Shown: piece by piece, positions 25,794 through 35,414 of the stretch
How positions within the stretch are numbered: position 1 is the stretch's first letter
Layout: the number at the start of each line of letters is the position of its first letter
From: an uncultured Granulosicoccus sp.
Lineage (GTDB): Bacteria > Pseudomonadota > Gammaproteobacteria > Granulosicoccales > Granulosicoccaceae
Assembly (NCBI GenBank): GCA_947492525.1
Contig: CANLNQ010000009.1
Location: forward strand, 124,001 to 188,000
DNA length: 64,000 bases
Reading direction: 5' to 3'
The notes under the pieces: model-generated
Database searches by the model: none
Seen by the model: the letters and a program-made list of their open reading frames with translations, nothing else
What the model was told of the DNA's origin: nothing
Translations under genes and position numbers: made by a program

Positions 25794-28589
25794 ATGACTG
25801 ATTCAGGCAACACGGAAACCGTCACGTTCACACTCGATGGGCAGAGCGTCACGGCACGTATCGATGAATCCCTGTGGGAGATTGCCAGGCGCGAGGGCAC
25901 CCTGATACCGCATCTGTGTCACAAGGACGCATCGGGTTATCGGGCCGATGGCAACTGTCGGGCCTGCATGGTCGAGATCGACGGCGAACGTACGCTGGCG
26001 GCATCCTGTATTCGCACGCCAGTCGAGGGCATGGTCGTCCACACGCAGAGTGAACGGGCCAGCCAGGCCCGGCGCATGGTGGTGGAGATGCTGATGGCCG
26101 ATCAGCCTGCCAGAGACCAGGCACACGATCAGTCATCACACTTCTGGAACATGGCGGCCATGCAGAACATCTCGGTCAGTCGCTTTCCTCCGATCGAATC
26201 GTCAAGAGTGCCATTGCAGGATGCATCGCATCTGGCCATGAGTGTCAATCTGGACGCCTGCATCCACTGCAATCTGTGTGTTCGTGCCTGTCGTGAAGTG
26301 CAGGTCAATGATGTCATCGGCATGTCGGGTCGTGGTCATGATGCGAAGATCACCTTCGACTTTGACGATCCCATGGGGCAATCCACCTGTGTGGCCTGCG
26401 GCGAATGCGTTCAGGCCTGTCCCACCGGCGCGCTGATGCCGGCTGCTGTGCTCGACGAGCAGGGCGTGGGCGATAGTGAGTCCTTCGATCGAGAAGTGAA
26501 CAGTGTCTGTCCGTACTGTGGGGTGGGGTGTCAGTTGTCGTTCAAGGTCAGGGAAGAGAAGATTGTCTGGGTTGAAGGTGTGGGTGGACCCTCCAACGAA
26601 AACAGGCTGTGCGTGAAGGGACGATTCGGCTTCGACTATATCGATCATCCGCATCGGCTTGTCACACCCCTGATCCGTCGCGATGATGCTCCGCCCAAGG
26701 GGCTGAACGTGGACCCGGCCAATCCGCTGACGCATTTTCGGGAAGCATCATGGGATGAGGCACTGGCAGTCGCGGCCGATGGCCTGGCAAGACTGCGGGA
26801 TGATTCCGGCAAACGCGTGGCAGGCTTCGGTTCGGCCAAGTGCTCCAACGAAGAAGCCTATCTCTTCCAGAAACTGATTCGTCAGGGTTTTGGTCACAAC
26901 AACGTGGATCACTGCACGCGCCTCTGTCATGCCTCATCGGTAGCCGCCTTGCTGGAGAATGTTGGCGGCGGTGGTGTCACCGCGACGTTCAACGAGATTG
27001 AAAACGCGGATGTGGCGATCGTCATCGGAGCCAATCCGATCGAGAACCACCCGGTTGCGGCGACCTACCTGAAGCAGTTTGCCAAGCGTGGCGGCAAGCT
27101 CATCGTCATGGACCCGCGCGGCCATGGGCTGAAGCGGCATGCCTCGCACATGTTGCAATTCAGGCCGGGTACCGACGTCGCCATGCTCAATGCCATCATG
27201 AACGTGATTGTCGAGGAAGAGCTGTACGACCGGCAGTACATCGCCGGCTTCACCGAGAACTGGGACGCCATGAAGGCACATCTGGAAGGGTTTCCGGTGG
27301 CGAAGATGTCCGAACTCTGTGGCATCGAAGAGTCGGTGCTGCGTGATGTCGCACGCACCTTCGCCGGGGCAAAGGCTGGTCTCATTTTCTGGGGCATGGG
27401 CATATCCCAGCACATACACGGCACCGACAATTCGCGCTGCCTCATATCGCTGGCATTGATGACCGGTCAGATCGGGCGGCCGGGGGCAGGCCTGCATCCT
27501 CTGCGAGGGCAGAACAATGTACAGGGTGCCTCCGATGCCGGATTGATTCCGATGTTTCTGCCCGACTATCAGTCGGTCACGGATGAAGGTGTGCGGTCGG
27601 CCTTCCATGAAATCTGGGGTTCAGGCAATATCGATGATCAGAAGGGCCTGACGGTGGTGGAGATCATGGACGCCATTCATGACGGACAGGTTCGAGGCAT
27701 GTATGTGCTGGGTGAGAATCCGGCCATGTCGGATCCGGATGTCACCCATGCGCGAGACGCGCTGGCACGACTGGAACATCTGGTCGTTCAGGATATCTTC
27801 CTGACAGAGACTGCCAACTATGCCGACGTCATACTGCCGTCATCAGCATGGCCCGAGAAAACCGGAACGGCCACCAATACCAATCGCCAGGTGCAGATGG
27901 GGCGTCCTGCCGTAGCGCCACCGGGAGATGCGCGGGAGGATTGGTGGATCACCGTGGAGCTGGCCAGGCGCCTGGGTCTGGATTGGACCTACACCCATCC
28001 CTCACAGGTGTTCAACGAGATGAAGCGCTCGATGCCTTCTCTGAACAATATCACCTGGGAAAGGCTGGAGAAAACGGCAGTGACCTATCCGTCTCTGTCG
28101 CCTGAAGATCCGGGTCAGCCCATCCTGTTTGCCGATGGTTATCCGATGCCGGAGGGGCGAGCGAGGTTCACACCGGCCGAGGTCACCTCGCCGGCAGAGG
28201 TGCCGGATGAGCAGTACCCGATGATTCTCACCACGGGCCGTCAGCTGGAACATTGGCACACCGGATCCATGACGCGACGGGCTTCCGTTCTGGACTGGGC
28301 TGAGCCGGAAGCCAACGCGTCGCTGCACCCGAAGACCTTGCGCCGTCTTGGCATCGAACCCGGAGGCATGATGACGCTGGAGACGCGGCGGGGCAGCATT
28401 CTCATCATGGCGCGAGCAGACAGGGCCGTGTCCGAAGACATGGTTTTCCTGCCGTTTGCCTATGTGGAGGCGGCGGCCAATATACTGACCAACCCGCAAC
28501 TGGACCCTTACGGCAAGATTCCCGAGTTCAAATTCTCGGCCTGCAGGGTATCGGCTGGCGAGTCCAGAGTCACAGAACCGGCAGCCTGA
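25794..28589 (+). CDS. fdhA: NAD-dependent formate dehydrogenase alpha subunit (Mo/W-bisPGD)
   Basis: A 931-residue catalytic subunit oxidising formate to CO2. In order it has a 2Fe-2S ferredoxin domain (LCHKDASGYRADGNCRACMVEI), a His-Cys 4Fe-4S region, two ferredoxin clusters (CIHCNLCVRACREV and CVACGECVQACPTGA), then the molybdopterin part with CPYCGVGCQ. Cys378-His379 in DHCTRLCHASS is the metal ligand and its catalytic His partner, in the cysteine rather than selenocysteine form. The C-terminal molydopterin dinucleotide-binding domain contains LTTGRQLEHWHTGSMTRR. It is soluble, with no Tat signal. No fdhD-like sulfurtransferase or FdsD gene follows, so maturation factors must be elsewhere. 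Confidence 0.94.
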   Translation: MTDSGNTETVTFTLDGQSVTARIDESLWEIARREGTLIPHLCHKDASGYRADGNCRACMVEIDGERTLAASCIRTPVEGMVVHTQSERASQARRMVVEMLMADQPARDQAHDQSSHFWNMAAMQNISVSRFPPIESSRVPLQDASHLAMSVNLDACIHCNLCVRACREVQVNDVIGMSGRGHDAKITFDFDDPMGQSTCVACGECVQACPTGALMPAAVLDEQGVGDSESFDREVNSVCPYCGVGCQLSFKVREEKIVWVEGVGGPSNENRLCVKGRFGFDYIDHPHRLVTPLIRRDDAPPKGLNVDPANPLTHFREASWDEALAVAADGLARLRDDSGKRVAGFGSAKCSNEEAYLFQKLIRQGFGHNNVDHCTRLCHASSVAALLENVGGGGVTATFNEIENADVAIVIGANPIENHPVAATYLKQFAKRGGKLIVMDPRGHGLKRHASHMLQFRPGTDVAMLNAIMNVIVEEELYDRQYIAGFTENWDAMKAHLEGFPVAKMSELCGIEESVLRDVARTFAGAKAGLIFWGMGISQHIHGTDNSRCLISLALMTGQIGRPGAGLHPLRGQNNVQGASDAGLIPMFLPDYQSVTDEGVRSAFHEIWGSGNIDDQKGLTVVEIMDAIHDGQVRGMYVLGENPAMSDPDVTHARDALARLEHLVVQDIFLTETANYADVILPSSAWPEKTGTATNTNRQVQMGRPAVAPPGDAREDWWITVELARRLGLDWTYTHPSQVFNEMKRSMPSLNNITWERLEKTAVTYPSLSPEDPGQPILFADGYPMPEGRARFTPAEVTSPAEVPDEQYPMILTTGRQLEHWHTGSMTRRASVLDWAEPEANASLHPKTLRRLGIEPGGMMTLETRRGSILIMARADRAVSEDMVFLPFAYVEAAANILTNPQLDPYGKIPEFKFSACRVSAGESRVTEPAA

Positions 28590-28602
28590 TCGTGACGCAA
28601 GC

Positions 28603-28632
28603 CAGAATAGCGCTCGTGCGAGCGCTGTTCTG
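28603..28632 (+). terminator. 14-bp stem-loop after the formate dehydrogenase operon
   Basis: CAGAATAGCGCTCG pairs with CGAGCGCTGTTCTG (one T-G wobble), starting 14 bp after the fdhA stop codon. It is strong but has no U-tract. Its position at the end of the operon supports a transcript-end role. Confidence 0.5.
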
Positions 28633-28738
28633 AGCGGAGCTGGAAGGATTCGTGCTGTTTGGCTGGCTGTCCCGCAGTCTCTGACGACTCTGCGGGCGCA
28701 CAGTGCCATTCGGTGTCAGCCTAACAATACCAGTCAAC

Positions 28739-30187
28739 ATGATCACTCCATCGACAATGGCAGCAGTCAGTCTGCTTCTGGGCCTGAGCCTGTCGTTTCA
28801 GGTTCTCGCGGACAAGACGCTGCCGATGCCGTCCGGCGATGCTGCAGAGATTGTCTGCAGCCACGCTGTGGACCAGCCGGCAGGCTGCAAGGCTTTCGAT
28901 CCAGGGTCTTCCGCCACTGCCAGGCTCGACAAGATCCCGGGGCGGATGGATAACCTCTATCGCTATAACGTGAATTCCGATAGTGATCTGGTGACCTACT
29001 TCAACCGCTCGGAACAACGTCTGCAGCAGGTTCTGACCTTCTACAACGACGAGCGTCGTCTATCGATTGTGCAGCGTGATTTTCCGAACGGCCGTTGGAG
29101 CGAGGCTGTGGATATTCACGAGCATATCGGCAATGATCCCCTGGAGTATGACAGCCACAACTCTACCGCCTTCGGAGTCGCGGCGGACGGTACCTTCTTT
29201 GCCACGGCCAATCATCATGTCGATCCGCTGCGCATGGCGGTCTCGTCCCGGCCATACGATATTCATTCCTTCAGGCAACTTCCCGGCAGTGCGATCAATC
29301 CGCGGGACGACGACCGGGTGACCTATCCCTCCTTCAGTTATCTGGGGGATGAATTGTTCTTCTCCTACCGGGAGCAGGAAGCCGGTGGAGGAAAACCCGC
29401 CTTCCGATGGCTGTTGAAACGATGGAATACCACCTCTCGCTATTGGGAGGATGCAGCGCAGCTCAATACAGGAACACATCTGCGCCTTTACGTGAGCAAT
29501 GTTGCCTGGAATGCTGACGGGTCTGAATTGCACTTGTCGGCCTGTTGGCGTGACGATCGACCTGAAGTGCTGTCCAGAAGCACGGCACAACAACATGATC
29601 TGTTTCACCTGTACAGCCGGGATGGTCTTCAGTGGATGCAGTATGAGGAGCCGAAGGTGAGCCTGCCTCTGTCATGGAGCGGGGCAGGCCAGAGCACGGT
29701 ACCTGAATTGATCTGGAACACCGGCAAGGGCGATCCGATACCCGGCAATGCAGGTTCCATCGCCGTGGACAAATCCTCGCATCCGCATATTCTGAACAAG
29801 GCCAGAAACGGGCAATTGTATTATCACCGCTACGATGGTGAACGCTGGATATCCATTGGTGATGTTTTTCCATCAAGAACAGACGATGTCTTCCAGCTGC
29901 CCGATGGCATGGGTGCGGTCTCGGCCAGAGGTGACTCAATCTACTTTCATCGCCTCACGCCTGAGCTGGACCGGAGTGGGGTGCTGCTGGCGAAGGGGTA
30001 TGTCACGAAGGACTATCACGCCAGTGTGGACAAGACCGCAATACAGCACGGCTGGTTGTCCATGATGCTCACCTTGAATCAGCACCATGCGGTTGGTAGT
30101 AATCGGGGGAAATACGCAACCGACGCCTACGTCATGAGCATTCCATTGTCGGCACTGGACGGTTTTGCAGAACCTTTTCTGAAGTAA
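28739..30187 (+). CDS. Secreted BNR_4-family protein, ulvan-lyase-like (PL24/PL25-like)
   Basis: A 482-residue exported protein. The Sec signal peptide ends near LSFQVLA. The body has a beta-propeller BNR_4 pattern: YDSHNSTAFGVAADGT, then NHHVDPLRM and SSRPYDIHSF, then RVTYPSFSYLGDELFFSYRE. In PL24/PL25 ulvan lyases of this fold two histidines about 20 residues apart and a nearby Arg/Tyr form the active site; here His140 and His159/160 have that spacing. I infer a polysaccharide lyase or related enzyme acting outside the cytoplasm. The start is the ATG at 28739, with 28757 as alternative. A tetranucleotide microsatellite begins 10 bp after its stop. Confidence 0.75.
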   Translation: MITPSTMAAVSLLLGLSLSFQVLADKTLPMPSGDAAEIVCSHAVDQPAGCKAFDPGSSATARLDKIPGRMDNLYRYNVNSDSDLVTYFNRSEQRLQQVLTFYNDERRLSIVQRDFPNGRWSEAVDIHEHIGNDPLEYDSHNSTAFGVAADGTFFATANHHVDPLRMAVSSRPYDIHSFRQLPGSAINPRDDDRVTYPSFSYLGDELFFSYREQEAGGGKPAFRWLLKRWNTTSRYWEDAAQLNTGTHLRLYVSNVAWNADGSELHLSACWRDDRPEVLSRSTAQQHDLFHLYSRDGLQWMQYEEPKVSLPLSWSGAGQSTVPELIWNTGKGDPIPGNAGSIAVDKSSHPHILNKARNGQLYYHRYDGERWISIGDVFPSRTDDVFQLPDGMGAVSARGDSIYFHRLTPELDRSGVLLAKGYVTKDYHASVDKTAIQHGWLSMMLTLNQHHAVGSNRGKYATDAYVMSIPLSALDGFAEPFLK

Positions 30188-30197
30188 GTCGGGCATC

Positions 30198-30276
<79 letters not shown>

Positions 30277-30305
30277 CGTGCCCGAGTGCCTGATTGTTTG
30301 CTCAA

Positions 30306-30360
30306 CCCAGCTCAGCCCAGCTCAGTCCAGCTCAGTCCAGCTCAGTCCAGTCCAGCCTAA
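30306..30360 (+). repeat. Degenerate 10-bp tandem repeat (CTCAGTCCAG type)
   Basis: About five copies of a 10-bp unit CAGCTCAGTC/CAGCTCAGCC follow the CTGT microsatellite after 30 bp. Copies differ by one or two bases, so the array is older or less stable in sequence than the microsatellite. Confidence 0.85.
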
Positions 30361-30366
30361 CTCAGC

Positions 30367-31007
30367 TATAACAGCTCAGGCCACGCCAAGGCCCGACCTT
30401 TCGACGATATCCAGTGCCTGTCCGCGAGTAACACTGGTGGCATGTTTAGGGCTTGCATTACCATCCTGGATATGCCGTTCAAGTGGCAATAGGTTAGCTG
30501 CTGTTACATGCATTTTCAGCGACAACTGTTCATTGGTACAGGTTAGCTGGCAGCGCTTGCCTGTCGATGATATGACAGCCTTCGAACAGGCGACAAATGC
30601 GCGCGTCAAGAATGGTTGCCACCGCCGGGCCCTTCGGGTTTGTTGATCCGGTGTCTACAGCCGGAAAATTTAATCAACGAAATCAGCTGTCTATGCAAGT
30701 GTGGCGTCATTTCCATCCGTCCGTGGAAAACCTGCGTCTGGTCTGATTTCTGACGCACGGTGCAATTGCTGTCAAAACATCAGCGTCCATCTCATCGGCT
30801 GAATCTGCTTGATCCGGCATAAGACTTTTCATTAAAATAACCATACTTGTATTATTGGAATTGCCGTTTTTCAGGCTTGCTGGATAATTGCGTTATCACT
30901 CCGGCGCTATATGATCGGCTCGGTCGTTCTCGAGCGAAAACACCTATAAAAATAGGGGGCGACTTAATTTGAACTGATGGAAAAATTGCTAACCTGGAAA
31001 CCGATCA
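30367..31007. other. Long intergenic stretch upstream of the CBM-containing secreted protein
   Basis: These 640 bp carry no gene I can support. A 77-codon minus-strand frame at 30376-30609 has no recognisable domain. The 3' part becomes AT-rich and contains the small hairpin CCTATAAAAATAGG at 30943-30956, about 50 bp before the next start codon, which may be part of the promoter or leader of that gene. Confidence 0.6.
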
Positions 31008-32786
31008 ATGAGACTTATTGCCGCCTCTCTGTTGTTCCTTGCATGTACCACATCTTCCCATGCTGCCAATCAACACTACAAGTCTGGTGATTTGATATCG
31101 GTTCACTGGGATAGCAGCTATGATTATGACGATCTGCAATCGATGCCGGCCACCCGTGAGATATTCGATGCGTTTTCGGGTATTGACTATCTCGCGATCA
31201 ACGGTACCAAGAGCTACAAGAACGATGGCATCATCAAGGGCAGTTCCGACATCATGCGCATGGTCTTTCCCGACGGGCTTGATGCATTCAATGACACGAG
31301 CAATGCCGTGCACCAGACTGCAGATCGCTGGCAGGCGGTATTGCGAAGAGGTGCCACCGTGCACGTCGCAGAGAGCGGGCCCAGTGACTTTACTGCCGAT
31401 GTGATTCGCGAGCTCAAGGCCCGCAATGTCAGCGGTTTGAAGAACATCCGTATCGTGCAGCACTCGACGTGGAACGAGAACCACACAAGAAACAGCAATC
31501 TGGCACTGGTCAAGTCCGCTGTCAGTTACATAAAGATCGATGATGGTAACCGCACCAACAAGACCGCCTGGCTCAGAACCAGCAAGAAGGATGCAGACGA
31601 CTTCGTCGATCTGACGCAGAGCAGTCGCTATGCGCATGTGTGGGATACCGCCTTCCAGGCTGTTACCAACCCGGACAGGGTTGTCGATTTTTCCGACGTG
31701 GTGGAGATTCTGGAAATACTGGATGTGCCGCTGAATCGCGTTGCCGATGCCTTCGAATTCGGGGAGCGATACTTCGGGGCAGCGATCAAGCAAGAGCCTG
31801 AACCGGCTGTGCCCACTGAACCCTCCTCGCCGTCAGAGCCTTCGGATTCGGGCCAGCAGGACAGCGATCGCGTCGCCGTGTATGGCAGTTCCCTGGCGCA
31901 GGCAAGGGCGCTTTATGCCCGCACGACATCGCTCGCTCGTGTGGACTGTGATCCCGCCGGAGGTGGCTATGTCTGCGCAAGCTTCCAGAACCCCACGCTG
32001 GCCGATACCAGCAACGACTCGGCACCCGACCCGGTCAGTCCTGATGAGCCGTCGGAACCAAGCGTGCCTGCGCAACCCGAAGTGCCCGTGACCAGCGAGA
32101 CTCGGGTAGCTGTCTATGCCGGTAGTCTGTCTGCCGCAAGGAAAGCCTATGCGAAGGCCACCAGCTTGCCACGGGTGGATTGCGATCCGAGCGGTAGTGG
32201 TTATATCTGTGCAAGTTTCAACAACCCCACGCTGGCTGATATCAACATCCAGAGTGCGGAGACTCCCGATGCCGAGATTCCGGATGCGGTGCCTCCTGCC
32301 GACACTGCCGAGCCCGAGGTGCCGGTCAGTGATACCGGAGGGAATAGCCTTCGTTTCGAAGTGGAGAACTACAAGCTGGGTGCCGGCTGGGTCAAGGATA
32401 CGAATCGTTCAGGCTATTCCGGCAATGGCTATATCCGTTGGGCCAGCTCCAATCAGTACAACATCCGTCAGGCGGGCAAGGGGATCATGAGCTTTGCCGT
32501 GAAACCTGAAACCACAGGCAACTACACGCTGAAGCTGCGCAGTCGCGCTCTGGATCCGGCGGCCAGTGATCTGAACAACGATGTCTGGTTGCGCATTGAT
32601 GGATCTTCGTGGGTGAAGATCTTCAACAAGGGCAAGGACGAATGGATTGTGGGAGGCAAGGTCGATGCCGGTGGCAAACGTTATGTTCTGAAGCAGAACC
32701 TGAAGGCCGGGCAGACGTATCAGCTGGAAATCTCGGGGCGCAGCAATGGCTTTGCCATCGATTACATCGAGTTGTCGAAGAACTGA
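31008..32786 (+). CDS. Secreted multidomain protein: nucleoside-hydrolase-like domain, two 46-residue Cys repeats, CBM-like C-terminus
   Basis: 592 residues. A signal peptide (about 1-19, ending SSHA) is followed by a domain to about 260. Its start DLISVHWDSSYDYDDLQS loosely resembles the Asp-rich calcium site (DxDxGxDD) of nucleoside hydrolase-like proteins. Then come Pro/Glu/Ser-rich linkers and two copies of a 46-residue module (288-333 and 366-411) beginning RVAVY and ending NPTLAD, each with two cysteines (VDCDP and CASF) likely to form a disulfide. The C-terminal 145 residues (from about 448, LRFEVENYKLGAGW) look like a CBM6/35-type beta-sandwich. I infer an exported carbohydrate-binding enzyme or adhesin. 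The activity is unknown. Confidence 0.7.
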   Translation: MRLIAASLLFLACTTSSHAANQHYKSGDLISVHWDSSYDYDDLQSMPATREIFDAFSGIDYLAINGTKSYKNDGIIKGSSDIMRMVFPDGLDAFNDTSNAVHQTADRWQAVLRRGATVHVAESGPSDFTADVIRELKARNVSGLKNIRIVQHSTWNENHTRNSNLALVKSAVSYIKIDDGNRTNKTAWLRTSKKDADDFVDLTQSSRYAHVWDTAFQAVTNPDRVVDFSDVVEILEILDVPLNRVADAFEFGERYFGAAIKQEPEPAVPTEPSSPSEPSDSGQQDSDRVAVYGSSLAQARALYARTTSLARVDCDPAGGGYVCASFQNPTLADTSNDSAPDPVSPDEPSEPSVPAQPEVPVTSETRVAVYAGSLSAARKAYAKATSLPRVDCDPSGSGYICASFNNPTLADINIQSAETPDAEIPDAVPPADTAEPEVPVSDTGGNSLRFEVENYKLGAGWVKDTNRSGYSGNGYIRWASSNQYNIRQAGKGIMSFAVKPETTGNYTLKLRSRALDPAASDLNNDVWLRIDGSSWVKIFNKGKDEWIVGGKVDAGGKRYVLKQNLKAGQTYQLEISGRSNGFAIDYIELSKN

Positions 32787-32793
32787 CGAAGTC

Positions 32794-32824
32794 GCTGCCG
32801 GCCATCAGGACGATGGCCGGTAGC
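32794..32824. terminator. 13-bp stem-loop between convergent genes
   Basis: GCTGCCGGCCATC pairs with GATGGCCGGTAGC across a 5-base loop, 7 bp after the stop of the secreted protein and before the convergent sucD end at 32871. A second GC-rich imperfect hairpin follows at about 32835-32860. The pair probably ends transcription from one or both sides; the U-tract is poor. Confidence 0.5.
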
Positions 32825-32870
32825 AGAAGATCAAGGCAGGGCCGAGCTGGCCCCGCCTGCGAAAAAAGCT

Positions 32871-33782
32871 TCAGCCGATGGCCTGAAGCAGTGCTTCACC
32901 CAGCTTGGCTGGCGAGCGTGATACGACAATGCCGGCACTTTCCATGGCGGCAATCTTGTCTTCAGCACCACCCTTGCCACCGGAGATGACCGCACCGGCG
33001 TGACCCATGGTGCGTCCCGGAGGCGCTGTGCGACCCGCGATGAAACCGGCCATGGGCTTCTTGCGACCTTGCTTGGCCTGTTCGATCAGCCACTCTGCCG
33101 CTTCTTCCTCGGCAGATCCACCGATCTCACCGATCATGATGATGGATTTGGTTTCCTCGTCGTCAAGGAACAGGTCCAGAACGTCGATGAATTCGGTGCC
33201 CTTGACCGGGTCACCACCGATACCAACCGCCGTCGTCTGGCCGAGGCCCGCCTGTGTGGTCTGATAAACCGCTTCATAGGTCAGCGTACCCGAGCGAGAG
33301 ACAACGCCGACGCTGCCCTTCATGAAGATGCTGCCGGGCATGATGCCGATCTTGCAGGCGTTCGGTGTCAGGATGCCCGGGCAGTTGGGACCTACCAGAC
33401 GAGAGTTGGAATCCTGCAGCCGAGCCTTGACTTCCACCATGTCGCGTACCGGTACACCTTCCGTGATGCAGATGATCAGTTCGATCTCGGCATCGATGGC
33501 TTCGGTGATGGCAGCTGCTGCACCTGCGGGTGGCACATAGACCACGGAGGCGGTTGCGCCGGTTTCTGCCTTGCCTTCCTTGACAGTGGCAAAGATGGGC
33601 AGTTCCTGACCTTGAGCGTCGCCGGCACCGCAAGTCCAGACGCTACCGCCTTTCTTGGGGTGGATGCCGCCAACCATCTTGGTACCGTGATAGGCCAGCG
33701 CCTGTTCGGTATGGAAGGTACCGGTTTTTCCGGTCAAGCCCTGAACGAGGACCTTGGTGTTTTCGTTGATCAATATTGACAT
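32871..33782 (-). CDS. sucD: Succinate-CoA ligase (ADP/GDP-forming) alpha subunit
   Basis: A 303-residue SucD. It has the CoA-binding N-terminal domain ([15 protein letters not shown]), the [11 protein letters not shown] segment and the phospho-accepting His at about residue 261 in [14 protein letters not shown]. The enzyme interconverts succinyl-CoA and succinate in the TCA cycle. It begins 6 bp after the sucC stop. The family members are usually about 290 residues, so the length is normal. The two genes stand apart from any sucAB genes in this window. Confidence 0.97.
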   Translation of the reverse strand: MSILINENTKVLVQGLTGKTGTFHTEQALAYHGTKMVGGIHPKKGGSVWTCGAGDAQGQELPIFATVKEGKAETGATASVVYVPPAGAAAAITEAIDAEIELIICITEGVPVRDMVEVKARLQDSNSRLVGPNCPGILTPNACKIGIMPGSIFMKGSVGVVSRSGTLTYEAVYQTTQAGLGQTTAVGIGGDPVKGTEFIDVLDLFLDDEETKSIIMIGEIGGSAEEEAAEWLIEQAKQGRKKPMAGFIAGRTAPPGRTMGHAGAVISGGKGGAEDKIAAMESAGIVVSRSPAKLGEALLQAIG

Positions 33783-33788
33783 GTCTGC

Positions 33789-34982
33789 TTATCCCTTGAC
33801 CGCGTTGACAACTTTCTGGGCGGCATCGTCCAGATCGTCGGCGGCAATTACATTAAGGCCGCTTGAATTGATGATGGCCTTGCCTTCTTCGACCTTGGTG
33901 CCTTCGAGGCGGACAACCAGAGGTACCTTCAAGCCGACTTCCTTGACTGCCGTGACCACACCTTCGGCAATGACGTCACAACGCATGATGCCACCGAAGA
34001 TGTTGACCAGAATGCCCTTCACGTTCGGGTCGGAGGTGATGATCTTGAATGCTGCCGTGACCTTCTCGGCTGTTGCACCGCCCCCGACATCCAGGAAGTT
34101 GGCAGGAGAGGCGCCGTACAGCTTGATGATGTCCATGGTGGCCATGGCCAGACCTGCACCGTTGACCATGCAGCCGATGTCGCCGTCCAGAGCGATGTAG
34201 GCCAGGTCGTACTTGGAGGCTTCGATCTCCTTGTCGTCTTCTTCGGTCTTGTCGCGCAGTTCGACGATCTCCGGGTGACGGAACAGGGCATTGCCGTCGA
34301 ACGAGACCTTGGCGTCCAGAACACGCAGATGACCGTCCTTGAGCACGACCAGCGGGTTGATTTCCAGCAGGCTCATGTCGGTATCGACAAATGCCTTGTA
34401 GAGCAGGGGAAACAGGGTCTTGCCATCTTCGGCTGCAGCACCGTCAAGTTCGAATGCGGCGTTCAGTGCATCGATGTCGGCATCGACGATGCCTTTCAGG
34501 CTATCGATGGCAACGGTATGGATCTTCTCGGGAGTGTCATGGGCGACGGTCTCGATATCCATGCCACCTTCAGTGGACGCCACGAAGGAGACCTTGCTGT
34601 TGTCACGGTCCACCAGAATGGACAGATACAGTTCACGGGCGATATCGGCGCCGTCTTCCAGGTAGAGGCGGTTGACCTGCTTGCCGGCAGGGCCTGTCTG
34701 GGCCGTGACCAGCGTCTTGCCGAACATCTCCTGGGCATTGCTGCGTGCTTCGTCTGCCGAAAAGCAGACGCGAACGCCACCCTTGGCATCGCTAGAGAGC
34801 TCCTTGAAGGTACCTTTGCCGCGTCCACCTGCGTGAATCTGGCTCTTGACCACGTAGACGGGACCAGGCAAGGAGGATACCGCGGTATCGATATCGTCGA
34901 GTGACAGAATGGGCACTCCTTCTGATACGGGGGCGCCGAATGATTTCAGCAGCGCCTTTGCCTGATATTCATGAATATTCAT
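33789..34982 (-). CDS. sucC: Succinate-CoA ligase (ADP-forming) beta subunit
   Basis: A 397-residue SucC. It has an N-terminal ATP-grasp domain ([19 protein letters not shown], then [13 protein letters not shown]) and a C-terminal ligase domain with [15 protein letters not shown] and [15 protein letters not shown]. It pairs with SucD immediately downstream. The promoter must lie in the 430-bp region upstream, because the neighbour on that side (SDR, ending 35415) is on the same strand but distant. Confidence 0.97.
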   Translation of the reverse strand: MNIHEYQAKALLKSFGAPVSEGVPILSLDDIDTAVSSLPGPVYVVKSQIHAGGRGKGTFKELSSDAKGGVRVCFSADEARSNAQEMFGKTLVTAQTGPAGKQVNRLYLEDGADIARELYLSILVDRDNSKVSFVASTEGGMDIETVAHDTPEKIHTVAIDSLKGIVDADIDALNAAFELDGAAAEDGKTLFPLLYKAFVDTDMSLLEINPLVVLKDGHLRVLDAKVSFDGNALFRHPEIVELRDKTEEDDKEIEASKYDLAYIALDGDIGCMVNGAGLAMATMDIIKLYGASPANFLDVGGGATAEKVTAAFKIITSDPNVKGILVNIFGGIMRCDVIAEGVVTAVKEVGLKVPLVVRLEGTKVEEGKAIINSSGLNVIAADDLDDAAQKVVNAVKG

Positions 34983-35414
34983 AGAAGCAAGGTCTCATGG
35001 ATGGACTGTTACAAGGGGCGGGAGCCGCAGCATTGCTGCCGGTGGCGACCGGATAAACGGTGACAGGGCGTTTCATAGGAAGAAATGCCTCCGCCAGAGA
35101 AGTGATCGTGGGAGGTCGGACAGGGAATCCAGGGGCGGAAGGCAGCTCTGCAAGGCGGGTGCAAGTACTTGCTGCCCGTCGTCATTGACTAGCACTGAAG
35201 CAATTGGCCGTCTGAGCACCTGTCTCTCCGTGGGTCTTTTCCGATCAGGATCCGACTCTGTTGCCGCGTCTGGCGGCTCTTAATCGGACACTGCGCTGGA
35301 AATAGTGGCGGCTGAATGGCCACCAGAATGTAATTGACGCCCCAAAAATCAGCTATATGGTATACCACCAAGGGCCAACTGTGACGAAATCGCGAATGTT
35401 GGTGGGCTGACGGC
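34983..35414. other. Intergenic region upstream of sucCD with a perfect TGGTATACCA site
   Basis: These 432 bp hold no supported gene. They contain the sucC promoter and leader. A perfect 10-bp palindrome TGGTATACCA lies at 35358-35367, about 375 bp upstream of sucC and 48 bp beyond the stop of the SDR gene. It has the form of a GntR/FCD operator, but no such regulator lies next to it. Confidence 0.5.

Noticed and set aside
30376-30609. 77-codon minus-strand frame in the intergenic region after the microsatellite
   Set aside because: No domain, no start context and no conserved features; I cannot support it as a gene.
32860-32870. A-run after the GC-rich hairpin as a U-tract terminator for sucD
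   Set aside because: On the sucD strand the T-run precedes the hairpin instead of following it, so the order is wrong for a classical intrinsic terminator.
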